Shown here piece after piece: positions 31,817 through 39,755 of a DNA stretch of 52,793 nucleotides. Under the pieces are notes generated by a model that was not told the DNA's origin, searched no databases, and saw only the letters and a list, made by a program, of their open reading frames with translations. Each line of letters begins with the position of its first letter. The stretch's first letter is position 1. The translations under genes were made by a program, and so were the position numbers. Location: positions 1-52,793 of the forward strand of contig NZ_ATUT01000015.1 of the NCBI RefSeq assembly GCF_000420345.1. Reading direction: 5' to 3'. This DNA comes from Faecalicoccus pleomorphus DSM 20574 (lineage in GTDB: Bacteria > Bacillota_I > Bacilli_A > Erysipelotrichales > Erysipelotrichaceae).

Positions 31817-33412
31817 TTATGCTAACTCCTGAGCCAATCTTGGCACGATTTGTTTTTTACGCGATACATATCCCATTTTGGTAAAAGAGTCCACTAATCC
31901 TTTTATCGCATGAGAAAGCTCTCCGACATAAAGGAAGCGACTTCCCTTGCCCTCCACATTGGTAAATACCATCAGTAACAAATCTAAATGACGCATTTTA
32001 TTTTCTTCTTCCATGTACTTCAAAAAGTCATCTCGGATCTGATCCACTACATCTAAATCAAAAATAAATACCTGTGAGATCGCCACACGTTTTCCCGATA
32101 AAGTATATTCTTTAGAATCTCTATGTAAAATCGTATCAAAACTTTTATCCTGAATCGTAGCGGTATTGGCAAATAGTTCTTTAGCCATCGCATCAAAATC
32201 GATACCATGTTCTTTTTCAATACGTTTTGCCAAATCTTTATCGATCTGCGTACATGTCGGCGAATTAAAATTCATCGTATCACTGATAATGCCATAGGCA
32301 ATCAAACGCGCTGCCGTATCCGACATTTTGATATTCATTTCATGATACATCAAACCAACGATCGTACAAGAACTTCCTACGATCATATTTCTAAACTGGA
32401 TTGGATGATCCGTCTCGATATCACCAATACGATGATGATCGACAATTTCCAAGATATAAGCACTGTCAATGTCGTTGATTGCTTGTTTCTTTTCGTTATG
32501 ATCCACCAGGATAAACTTTTTCTTCTCTGCTTTTAAAATATGATAACGTGCCACGGAACCAACGATTTTTCCTTTTTCCAATACCGGATAGCTGGAATGA
32601 CGAGACTTCAACATTTCCCGTTCTACATCCTCCAAAAACTCTCCGCGATTAAAGGATGTGATAGCACTGGCCGGTGTCATGATCAATTCGATTGGGATAC
32701 TTCGATAGATCATCTGAATGATCTTCATTGTATTATAGTTGGTTGAAATAAGAGTTACCCCATACTTTCTAGCCATTTCAATAATATAATCGTTAGGAAC
32801 AAAGCTTTCCGCAATCACGATCACAGCACAACCTTTAGCCATACTCTTGATCATATCATCCTCATGGTCGCTTAACACCATGATGGCACCTTCCAGATCA
32901 CGCTCCATGAGCTTTTTATCCGAAATACGAACTTCTCCACTCATTGGTAAAGTTCCTTTTAAGATGAAACTTCCCTTCAAACATTTTACGATATTTTCTA
33001 GCGGTGTTTCCTTTAACAGATCCTTCGTGATATTTAGATCCTGCATCTGCACTTTGGAAACATCACCAATGGTAGCCATACCAATATAATTATCATTATC
33101 ATCCACTACATAGAGTGCTTTGGCCTTATCCAGACATAAATCCCATCCATGGCGCAGAGTTTCATGGCGAGGAATCGTGATTGCCTCGTCAATCTCTATT
33201 TCAGCCAATGTATTTTTGGCCGTCGTCATATACAAAGGTGGATCCAGCTCTAATTTTTTTAGAATAAAACTGGTTTCCGGATTTAAATGTCCGATACGAG
33301 CAGCAACCGCATACATTCCCATTTTCTGCTTGAGCTCGGCTAATGCCATGGCAGAACAAATAGAATCCGTATCCGGATTTTTATGACCTACAATATAAAC
33401 CGGTGAAGTCAT
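31817..33412 (-). CDS. ppaC: Manganese-dependent inorganic pyrophosphatase with CBS-DRTGG insert
   Basis: About 531 residues from ATG at 33412, behind AAAGGAGATG. A family II DHH pyrophosphatase begins VGHKNPDTDSICSA. It is interrupted by CBS domain 1 (about 68-125), a DRTGG domain (about 130-235) and CBS domain 2 (about 245-305), and resumes at VDHHRIGD near 335, with a DHHA2 C-terminus. In studied examples the CBS insert binds adenine nucleotides and adjusts activity. It hydrolyses pyrophosphate to phosphate. Found in many Clostridia and Erysipelotrichia. Confidence 0.94.
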   Translation of the reverse strand: MTSPVYIVGHKNPDTDSICSAMALAELKQKMGMYAVAARIGHLNPETSFILKKLELDPPLYMTTAKNTLAEIEIDEAITIPRHETLRHGWDLCLDKAKALYVVDDNDNYIGMATIGDVSKVQMQDLNITKDLLKETPLENIVKCLKGSFILKGTLPMSGEVRISDKKLMERDLEGAIMVLSDHEDDMIKSMAKGCAVIVIAESFVPNDYIIEMARKYGVTLISTNYNTMKIIQMIYRSIPIELIMTPASAITSFNRGEFLEDVEREMLKSRHSSYPVLEKGKIVGSVARYHILKAEKKKFILVDHNEKKQAINDIDSAYILEIVDHHRIGDIETDHPIQFRNMIVGSSCTIVGLMYHEMNIKMSDTAARLIAYGIISDTMNFNSPTCTQIDKDLAKRIEKEHGIDFDAMAKELFANTATIQDKSFDTILHRDSKEYTLSGKRVAISQVFIFDLDVVDQIRDDFLKYMEEENKMRHLDLLLMVFTNVEGKGSRFLYVGELSHAIKGLVDSFTKMGYVSRKKQIVPRLAQELA

Positions 33413-33462
33413 GATACATCTCCTTTTCAACTATATCTCATTATACCAATAATTGACCAAAG

Positions 33463-33488
33463 AAAAAAGCAGACAATTTTGTGTCTGC
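33463..33488 (-). terminator. Intrinsic terminator of the HU gene
   Basis: GCAGACA (33469-33475) and TGTCTGC (33482-33488) with a 6-base loop, followed on the minus strand by six T. Confidence 0.8.
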
Positions 33489-33536
33489 CTTAACTTCATC
33501 TATCTCTCAAACAATAATTATGTGGTAGGATAACCC

Positions 33537-33821
33537 TTATTTTACTGCATCTTTTAAAGCTTTGCTTGGCTTGAATTTCACTGCATTAGATGCCGGAATT
33601 TCAATAGATTCTTTTGTCAAAGGATTGATTCCTTTACGAGCAGCTCTTTCTGTTACCGTAAATTTTCCAAATCCGTTCAAATCTACCGTTCCTTTTTGAA
33701 CAAGTGTGTTTGTAATTTCGTCAAGCAAGAATTTAACGTATGCAGTTGCATCTTTTTTAGATACCCCACATTCTTCAGCCATTTTTTCAACTAAGTCTTT
33801 TTTACTTACTACTTCTGACAT
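33537..33821 (-). CDS. hup: HU-family DNA-binding protein
   Basis: A 94-residue histone-like protein. The order is an alpha-helical dimerisation part (KKDLVEKMAEECGVSKKDA), then GFGKFTVTERAARKGINP with the flexible DNA-binding arm, and SNAVKFKPSKALKDAV at the C-terminus, all typical of HU. Strong AGGAGG site and a TTGACG box further upstream fit high expression. It is the only HU gene in the window. Confidence 0.96.
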   Translation of the reverse strand: MSEVVSKKDLVEKMAEECGVSKKDATAYVKFLLDEITNTLVQKGTVDLNGFGKFTVTERAARKGINPLTKESIEIPASNAVKFKPSKALKDAVK

Positions 33822-34192
33822 GAAAATGTCCTCCTTTTTTTTACTACGGTGGAAATCATATCATTATCCATAACTTATTGCAATATTTTATCAACGGGAA
33901 CGCACAATTTTGTTCCAATAAAAAGTATTTCGCAATCCTCAATTTATATTAATAAAAATTACAAATTCGTCAACAAGTAACCCTTCATCTTCTTTTAACT
34001 TATTTTTTTGTATTTTAACTTAGTCAAAGTTAAAAGCTAAATTTTTATGTTATTTTAAATTGTATTGGGATTTTAATCTACAAAAAGAATTTCCAGATTC
34101 TAATCAAACCATTTTTAGAAAGATAAACTTTAGTTTTTATGATTTCAGTTGATTTTTTTTGAAATCAATGGCACAATAGAGAGGCCTTAAAT
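33822..34192. other. AT-rich intergenic region between HU and tRNA-Thr
   Basis: 371 bases without an ORF that I would support. It contains the HU leader and promoter region (a TTGACG box on the minus strand near 33976), very T-rich sequence from about 34000 to 34160, and the tRNA-Thr promoter at its right edge. No repeat array or RNA motif was recognised. Confidence 0.5.
34149..34177 (+). promoter_or_regulatory. Candidate promoter of tRNA-Thr
   Basis: TTGATT (34149-34154), 17-base spacer, CACAAT (34172-34177). Transcription would begin a few bases before the mature tRNA end. Confidence 0.45.
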
Positions 34193-34266
34193 GCCTGCAT
34201 AGTATAATGGTAATACACATCCATGGTAAGGATGAACTCGTGGTTCAATTCCGCGTGCAGGCACCA
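34193..34266 (+). tRNA. tRNA-Thr (anticodon GGT)
   Basis: Cloverleaf read directly: acceptor GCCTGCA/TGCAGGC, D stem GTAT/ATAC, anticodon stem CATCC/GGATG with loop ATGGTAA (anticodon GGT, reading ACC), T stem CGTGG/CCGCG with loop TTCAATT, discriminator A and an encoded CCA. 74 bases in all. It stands alone rather than in a tRNA cluster. Confidence 0.93.
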
Positions 34267-34280
34267 GCATTATATTATTT

Positions 34281-34319
34281 ACGAACTGCCTATTAATATA
34301 TATTTAATAAGTGGTTCGT
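34281..34319 (+). terminator. Hairpin after tRNA-Thr, probable terminator
   Basis: A 16-base imperfect stem begins ACGAAC and ends GGTTCGT, with two wobble pairs and one mismatch, followed by TTCTTTAT. It is placed to end the tRNA transcript. Confidence 0.6.
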
Positions 34320-34479
34320 TTCTTTATATTTGTATAGTGACCTATATTATGAATTCAGTCAATTTGGGCATTGAAAATTCATGTAAGTCCCTTATTCAGG
34401 GAGTGAAACATTCTATAAGAAATCCTTAGTATAAAGCCGTTAGGGCCTCGTGCGGAACGGAATTAGAAAGGGGTTGCCT

Positions 34480-34575
34480 ATGATGGATAGAGCGATAAAC
34501 CTTTTGAAAGAGATTAGACTTCTGATTCATGCGATTAGACGTTTAATCGAAATCATTTTAGAAATGACAAAATAA
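34480..34575 (+). CDS. 31-residue amphipathic, basic small protein (candidate)
   Basis: ATG ATG at 34480 follows AGAAAGGGG after six bases and opens 31 codons to TAA at 34573. The peptide is one long amphipathic helix: Ile and Leu occur at i, i+3/4 spacing with Arg, Lys and Glu between, as in LLKEIRLLIHAIRRLIEIIL. It is not long enough for a folded domain. A hairpin (CCGTT...AACGG, 34436-34459) lies just upstream and another (34579-34600) directly after. It could be a membrane-active peptide, a type I toxin-like product or a regulatory peptide; no known family is recognised. Confidence 0.45.
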   Translation: MMDRAINLLKEIRLLIHAIRRLIEIILEMTK

Positions 34576-34883
34576 AAAGAGTGAACCGCTAAACTCACTC
34601 CTTGAACACAATATATCAGATTGATAAGAATTGTGCAAGGATAACCAAAAAGATATTGTCATATGTATGAATAAATCTTTATGCCTATAAACATTCTATT
34701 TCTTTTAAGAAGAATTAAACACCTGGTTCATATTGACTGATAATTCTTTACATAAAGTTTTACGTCATCTTCTATTAGCGTTTTCCTTCTTAATTAAATC
34801 TTATACAGAAGAATTTTTTATGGCAGCTCTTGAAAATGACTCATTTACCTATGTTACAATAACCAGGAAATGAGGACACGATT
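34576..34883. other. Intergenic region with hairpin and promoter
   Basis: 308 bases without a supported gene. GAGTGA (34579-34584) and TCACTC (34595-34600) form a stem whose T tract is on the minus strand side (34571-34578 is A-rich on the plus strand), so it would terminate leftward transcription. An extended -10 for the next gene, TG-T-TACAAT, is at 34852-34860, with TTGAAA at 34830 and a long 19-base spacer. Nothing else recognised. Confidence 0.5.
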
Positions 34884-35666
34884 ATGATCAGAGCTATTTT
34901 TTTTGATTTTGACGGAACAATACTTTCTCACACTACCAAACGAGTGCCAGACTCCGCCATATATGCATTAAACCTGTTAAAAAAACAAGGAATTTTAACC
35001 ATTGTCGCCACCGGAAGACACATTACAGAAATTCAAGAATTTGATTTTTGCCAAAATTTTAAATTTGATGCCTACATCACATTAAATGGGCAATATTGTT
35101 TTAATGAAACCGAAACCATCTACAGTAATCCTGTTAGTAAAAACGATGTGGATGCGATATTAGATCATATCCAGGAAGATCCTTACCCTTGTGTATTTGT
35201 CGAAAAAGACCGGCAATACATGAATTTTTATACCGATTCTGTTATCGAAGAGTATAAGAAATTAGGAACCTCTTTACCTACATTGGAAAATATCGAACGT
35301 GCCAGGATTCAACCGATTTACCAGCTTTCTCCTTATTTAAGTGAAAAGCAGGAAAAAGAATTGTTTACAAGATGCCATGACATCAAAATCGATCGATGGA
35401 CTGATTATGTGATCGATGTATTACCGGCTATCGGTGGCAAAGATATCGGTATTCAAAAAGTAATGGAATACTATGATTTAAAACATAATGAAACGATGGG
35501 CTTTGGTGATGCGACCAACGATATTCCTTTATTAAAAAGCGTGGGCATTGGTGTTTGTATGGGAAATGGCAAAGAGGAAGTGAAACAAATTGCAGATTAT
35601 GTTACGGATTCTGTGGATGAAGATGGTTTATATAATGCTTTAGAAAAATATCAGATCATAAAATAA
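34884..35666 (+). CDS. Cof-type HAD phosphatase
   Basis: A 260-residue HAD type IIB enzyme. Motif I FFDFDGTILS near 6, motif II threonine in VATGRHITE near 42, motif III Lys in GGKDIGIQ near 191 and motif IV GFGDATNDIPLL near 212 are all present. The cap lies between II and III. It is a single-gene unit behind an extended -10 promoter, ending in a strong shared terminator. Substrate unknown. Confidence 0.88.
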   Translation: MIRAIFFDFDGTILSHTTKRVPDSAIYALNLLKKQGILTIVATGRHITEIQEFDFCQNFKFDAYITLNGQYCFNETETIYSNPVSKNDVDAILDHIQEDPYPCVFVEKDRQYMNFYTDSVIEEYKKLGTSLPTLENIERARIQPIYQLSPYLSEKQEKELFTRCHDIKIDRWTDYVIDVLPAIGGKDIGIQKVMEYYDLKHNETMGFGDATNDIPLLKSVGIGVCMGNGKEEVKQIADYVTDSVDEDGLYNALEKYQIIK

Positions 35667-35688
35667 GCGACTTACCAGTCGCTTATTT
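35661..35688. terminator. Bidirectional intrinsic terminator
   Basis: A perfect 12-base stem, AAATAAGCGACT with AGTCGCTTATTT, and a TACC loop. It ends the HAD gene and, on the minus strand, the thr-maf operon; it overlaps the last codons of both genes. Confidence 0.88.
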
Positions 35689-36226
35689 TCTTCATCATTT
35701 CTACAATGCTTTCTTTACCTAAACCAACGACGTTACTCAAAGAGCCGTCAATATGCGATATAAAGTCACTATCCTGTATGCCATAAGCACCGGCTTTATC
35801 TAAGGCATTATGAGTATGAATGTAATCCCATATTTCTTCATCGCTCAAATCTCGAAACCAAACTTTGGTGATATCGGTATGACAAAGTTGTCTTTCCTTA
35901 TATAGAAAACAGATTCCTGTCATAACTTCCTGATATTTTCCGCTGAAATCTCTTAAAAAAGAGAATGCTTCCTGTTCATCCTTTGGTTTTCCGTAAATCT
36001 TATTTTGAAAGCTGACAATCGTATCGGCGCCAATAACCAGATCATCCGGATATTTCGCATGCACATCCGCTGCTTTCTGATAAGCTACCAGCTGAATGGC
36101 TTTTTCTAAAGGCAAAGCCGGATCAAAGTATTCCTGTGTGTAGGAAGGAATCACTTCAAATTGATATCCAATTTCTTCTAAGATCTCTTTTCTTCGAGGA
36201 GATTGACTAGCTAATATGATCTTCAT
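35672..36226 (-). CDS. maf: Maf family nucleotide pyrophosphatase
   Basis: About 184 residues from ATG at 36226 (a TTG at 36232 also exists). The family signature ILASQSPRRKEIL is at the N-terminus, with GADTIVSFQNKIYGKP near 67 and DKAGAYGIQD near 143. Maf proteins hydrolyse dTTP, UTP and some modified nucleotides and affect septum formation. The gene overlaps the preceding membrane protein gene by about 20 bases, so it is translationally coupled in the thr operon. Confidence 0.93.
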   Translation of the reverse strand: MKIILASQSPRRKEILEEIGYQFEVIPSYTQEYFDPALPLEKAIQLVAYQKAADVHAKYPDDLVIGADTIVSFQNKIYGKPKDEQEAFSFLRDFSGKYQEVMTGICFLYKERQLCHTDITKVWFRDLSDEEIWDYIHTHNALDKAGAYGIQDSDFISHIDGSLSNVVGLGKESIVEMMKKISDW

Positions 36227-36917
36227 ATTCAAAACCTATAGGCGCTTTCTTTCGCTGATAATAAATTGAAAAGACAATACAGGGTATGATCAAAACACAA
36301 ACCATGAGAACACAGCTTAGCACCAGCTGATAAAAAATCGTTTCCGGCAGCATATTGATCATAAAATCCGTAGCTGGATTCAATAGCCACAGATCATTCG
36401 AAAAAAAGATCGTATGAAACCATGTCCAAAAGCCGGTAAAATCAATACCGATCCAGATACCAAAAAACACAAAGACCAGAATCAAACAAACAGAAGCTTG
36501 TAGAAGACCTTTTGTCAGATAGGCAACTGTTTTCTTCTTTTGCGTTATAGCCAGATAAAACAAAATCACCAATAAACAAACAAAGCTGACTTTTCCGACC
36601 CCTATGGCATTTTGATATAAAGCCTTTACATCGACCATATGACTTTTTTCTCTTTCATTAAAGGTATTTTTTGTGTATCCATTGATGGTAATCGTATCCT
36701 CTAAAGAATCGGTATCGTCACGAATATAGTCCAACAATAATTCAATACTTTTGTTTAGATCGTTCTGGGAAACATGTAAAGAATCGGCTAAATCCATTTT
36801 CTCATAGCGCTGGATATAAAAATTCTCATTTAAAGCCATCGTATGCACACTGCCGATCACAAAGACAACAATCAAAAGCCAGCCCCATACAAAGGCCAAG
36901 ATCCTATTCAATCGCAA
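36207..36917 (-). CDS. Integral membrane protein, DUF1461/TIGR01906 family
   Basis: About 236 residues with four to five membrane helices. Between the first and second helix is an extracytoplasmic part with LNENFYIQRYEKM, then DRKSHM-like FNEREKSHMVDVKALYQ and TGFWTWFHTIFFSNDLWLLNP near 180, the marks of the TIGR01906 family of Firmicute membrane proteins. Function unknown. The frame opens with TTG at 36953; TTG at 36917 after AAGGTGG is a better start. It overlaps the ACT gene and maf, so it is coupled to both. Confidence 0.75.
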   Translation of the reverse strand: MRLNRILAFVWGWLLIVVFVIGSVHTMALNENFYIQRYEKMDLADSLHVSQNDLNKSIELLLDYIRDDTDSLEDTITINGYTKNTFNEREKSHMVDVKALYQNAIGVGKVSFVCLLVILFYLAITQKKKTVAYLTKGLLQASVCLILVFVFFGIWIGIDFTGFWTWFHTIFFSNDLWLLNPATDFMINMLPETIFYQLVLSCVLMVCVLIIPCIVFSIYYQRKKAPIGFEYEDHIS

Positions 36918-37338
36918 CAAGATCCACCTTATCGACAAAAGCCATCGCTTCAATCAGATCCAGGAAAGCCTGAATATCTCCTTCCAGATCACTGATATCC
37001 AAGGTAAAGCTGACATTATGAATGCCATTGATCGGAATGGTTTGATTGATAGCCAGAATATTCACTTGTTTAGCGGAAATCAAAGAGGAAACTTTGGATA
37101 ACGTTCCCTTTTCGCTTCGCAACGTCATCGTGATTACGGCTTTGCGGTTATTTTGTTCCTGTGAAAATGAAAATACTGTATCCTTATATTTATAGTACGT
37201 TCCCCGTGATATGCCCACCTGCTTAACGGCTTCACTGATTCTTTTTACTTTTCCAGATTGTAAAAGCGTTCTTGCTTCTAACACCTTTTCCAGCACTTCC
37301 GGAAGAATGTCGCTGGAAACCACATAAAATTTACTCAT
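36904..37338 (-). CDS. ACT domain-containing protein (PheB/UPF0735 type)
   Basis: A 144-residue protein with an N-terminal helix-turn-helix-like stretch (SEAVKQVGISRGTYYKYKDTVF) and a C-terminal ACT domain starting near 68 (RKAVITMTLRSEKGTLSKVSSLIS). ACT domains bind amino acids. The PheB group is often encoded with hom, thrB or thrC and may sense threonine or another amino acid, though this is not proven. It overlaps thrB by eight bases. Confidence 0.85.
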   Translation of the reverse strand: MSKFYVVSSDILPEVLEKVLEARTLLQSGKVKRISEAVKQVGISRGTYYKYKDTVFSFSQEQNNRKAVITMTLRSEKGTLSKVSSLISAKQVNILAINQTIPINGIHNVSFTLDISDLEGDIQAFLDLIEAMAFVDKVDLVAIE

Positions 37339-38200
37339 AATCTACCCAGGCTCCTTTGGATGCGATTGGCATCTGTCTGCATTGTATGGAAAGTTTTGTT
37401 TCGACATCTTTCTGTAATTGATTCAATTTCGTCGGATCTAATGATATCGCAAGCATCGTACTGCCACTGCCGGAAATCCACATCGCAAGATCCATTTCCT
37501 GGCATTGCTCATGAATCGAATCATAATCCGGAATCAGCTTTTTACGATAGGGTTCATGCAGATGATCAACACATGATTTTGCAAGGATCATCTCATTTCC
37601 TACCTGCAGGGCTTGTAGAAAACATAGCGCATGTCCCACCTGTGAAACAGCGTCCTTATACTCCAAAGTAGAAGGAAGAACTTTTCGTGCTTCATTGGTT
37701 ACGATTGGATAATCCGGTATCATGGCCAAACATTTATAATCGGCACAAGGTATGATCATCATGCGTGGCTTACCTTCTTCCATAAAGCTGCAGACAGCTT
37801 TCCCAAAAATACAGGGTGCCACATTATCCGGATGTCCTTCAATATCCGTGGCAATCTCTAAAATTTCCATTTTATTCAAATGCGCCTGAAACCAGGCATC
37901 GCATGCTAAAATACCGGCCACCACACAAGTGGATGAAGATCCTAGTCCTCTGGAAAAAGGAATATCGGAATCGATATGAAGATGAAATGTTGGCATTTCC
38001 TTTTTTAGATGCTGACATGTCTTCAAAAAAGACTGTACCACTAAATTGTCTTCATTGGCATATTCTTTAGGACAACCTGTGATGATCAGTTCATCACTAG
38101 GCTCAAATTGAAAGGTTGCCCACCAGTCTAATGCCATGCCTAAACTGTCAAAGCCTATACAACAGTTCGCACTGGTTGCGGGAACATGTACTCGTATCAT
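37331..38200 (-). CDS. thrB: Homoserine kinase ThrB
   Basis: About 289 residues from ATG at 38200, which overlaps the thrC stop as ATGA and follows GGAGG. A GHMP-kinase: PATSANCCIGFDSLGMAL at the N-terminus, the ATP loop IPFSRGLGSSSTCVVAG near 80, and a WISGSGSTMLAIS segment near 248. It phosphorylates homoserine for ThrC. Length is normal. Confidence 0.95.
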   Translation of the reverse strand: MIRVHVPATSANCCIGFDSLGMALDWWATFQFEPSDELIITGCPKEYANEDNLVVQSFLKTCQHLKKEMPTFHLHIDSDIPFSRGLGSSSTCVVAGILACDAWFQAHLNKMEILEIATDIEGHPDNVAPCIFGKAVCSFMEEGKPRMMIIPCADYKCLAMIPDYPIVTNEARKVLPSTLEYKDAVSQVGHALCFLQALQVGNEMILAKSCVDHLHEPYRKKLIPDYDSIHEQCQEMDLAMWISGSGSTMLAISLDPTKLNQLQKDVETKLSIQCRQMPIASKGAWVDYE

Positions 38201-39666
38201 AGAAGAGCCTCCATATTCTTTTCTACAACATCTTTCATCTGTTCGACTGAAATCACTTCTTTGTGTCGAATTTCCTGGCTTTCCAGTGCTTTTAATCCTT
38301 TCGGAATCGGATCCGAACAAATGGTTTGAAGCTGTTTCATAGCTTCCAGTTCATTCGTACTGTTTTGATGTAAGGCATCCAGTACATCCTGTGAAAACTT
38401 ATAAGGAGAAGCTGTCGCAAGGGCAACGATCGGTCTTTCTTTAGCGTCTTTGGCAACCTGATACGCAATAGCCGAATGCGGATCTAAAACAACCTTGGAT
38501 TCCTGATAGACAGTCGCTATCGTTTCTTTGGTCTTTTTATCATCTAAATAGGCACAACCAAACAAAAACTGAATCTTTTGTAGAAGTGTATCCGGAATTT
38601 GATAGCGTCCAGTTTTGCTCAAATCACTCATACATTGCGATACCAGTTTGGTATCCTTTCCGGACATATAATACAAAAGCCTTTCTAAGTTCGAAGAAAT
38701 CAATATATCCATACTTGGAGAAATCGTTTGTACAAACGCGCGGTTGCGATCATAAACACCGGTTGTCAAAAAGTCCGTTAACACATGATTAGCATTGCTG
38801 GCGACATAGAATTTCTTGACCGGTAATCCCATCATATAGGCATAATAGCCGGCTAAGACATCCCCAAAGTTTCCTGTCGGTACACTAAAGGATACAGGAT
38901 CCCCCAGCTGTATCGCACCATGGTTGACCAAATACTTATAGCTTTCAAAATAATAAACGATCTGTGGTACCAGTCTTCCTATATTAATAGAGTTGGCACT
39001 GGTTAAAATCACGTTTTGGGCTTCGGCCTTCTTTCGCAAGTCTTCATCCAGGAACAAGGATTTTACCTTGCTTTGGGCATCATCAAAATTTCCTTCGATC
39101 GCATAGACTTTCACATTCTTTCCTTGTTGGGTCGCCATCTGGCGATATTGAATCTGGCTGACTTTTTGATGCGGATAGAACACGCAAATACCGATGCGAT
39201 CCACATCCTTAAAACCTTCCAAAGCTGCCTTTCCAGTATCTCCACTGGTGGCCGTCAAGATCATTGCCTTTTGATCACCGGCTTTTAAAGACGCCGACAT
39301 CAATTGTGGTAAAAGTGTTAAGGCCACATCTTTAAAAGCACTGGTCGGACCATGAAAAAGTTCTAATACATATACATCATCGACTTTTTTAACAGGTGTA
39401 ATATCCGGCGAAGAAAAAGAATGTCCATATGCATTTTCAATGCATGTTTTCAATTCCTCTTCACTAAAATCCGGCAGTAAAGGCTGCAGAATCGTATATG
39501 TATTTTCCTTATAAGATTGTTCACAAATCGTATGCAAGTCTATCTGTACCGAATCAATGTCCGGCCATACATATAAACCGCCATCTTTGGAAATTCCTTC
39601 CAAAATGGCTTGTTTAGAGGTCATTTTTCTGTTTTGATCACGGGTTGACACATAAATTTTTTCCAT
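38197..39666 (-). CDS. thrC: Threonine synthase ThrC
   Basis: About 489 residues from ATG at 39666, behind AAGGAGG. A PLP enzyme of the long, gamma-proteobacterial/fungal-like ThrC type: KDGGLYVWPD near 27, FHGPTSAFKDVAL near 105 with the PLP lysine, and TATSGDTGKAALEGF near 138. It converts O-phosphohomoserine to threonine. It is the first gene of thrC-thrB-ACT-DUF1461-maf and divergent from hom, with overlapping promoters. Confidence 0.95.
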   Translation of the reverse strand: MEKIYVSTRDQNRKMTSKQAILEGISKDGGLYVWPDIDSVQIDLHTICEQSYKENTYTILQPLLPDFSEEELKTCIENAYGHSFSSPDITPVKKVDDVYVLELFHGPTSAFKDVALTLLPQLMSASLKAGDQKAMILTATSGDTGKAALEGFKDVDRIGICVFYPHQKVSQIQYRQMATQQGKNVKVYAIEGNFDDAQSKVKSLFLDEDLRKKAEAQNVILTSANSINIGRLVPQIVYYFESYKYLVNHGAIQLGDPVSFSVPTGNFGDVLAGYYAYMMGLPVKKFYVASNANHVLTDFLTTGVYDRNRAFVQTISPSMDILISSNLERLLYYMSGKDTKLVSQCMSDLSKTGRYQIPDTLLQKIQFLFGCAYLDDKKTKETIATVYQESKVVLDPHSAIAYQVAKDAKERPIVALATASPYKFSQDVLDALHQNSTNELEAMKQLQTICSDPIPKGLKALESQEIRHKEVISVEQMKDVVEKNMEALL

Positions 39667-39676
39667 AGATTCCTCC

Positions 39677-39705
39677 TTGAAAAACCATATACCATATGAT
39701 ACAAT
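39677..39705 (+). promoter_or_regulatory. Promoter of hom-lysC-asd
   Basis: TTGAAA (39677-39682), 17-base spacer, TACAAT (39700-39705); each box matches 5 of 6. Its -10 overlaps the -10 of the divergent thrC promoter. Confidence 0.6.
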
Positions 39706-39724
39706 GTTCACATTCTAAAAACAA
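39696..39724 (-). promoter_or_regulatory. Promoter of thrC-thrB
   Basis: Minus strand TTGTTT (39719-39724), 17-base spacer, TATCAT (39696-39701). The overlap with the hom promoter means only one polymerase can occupy the region at a time. Confidence 0.5.
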
Positions 39725-39755
39725 GTGTTTTCTTTAATTAAACAAGGAGGAAGTC

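Noticed and set aside
34193-34320. tRNA-Thr as an attachment site of an integrated element
   Set aside because: No integrase lies nearby and no second copy of the tRNA 3' end was seen. The small ORF next to it is not enough.
34480-34575. Fst-type toxin of a type I system
   Set aside because: The peptide lacks the hydrophobic anchor and the P-x-x-x-G core of Fst proteins; it is an amphipathic helix. No antisense promoter was verified.
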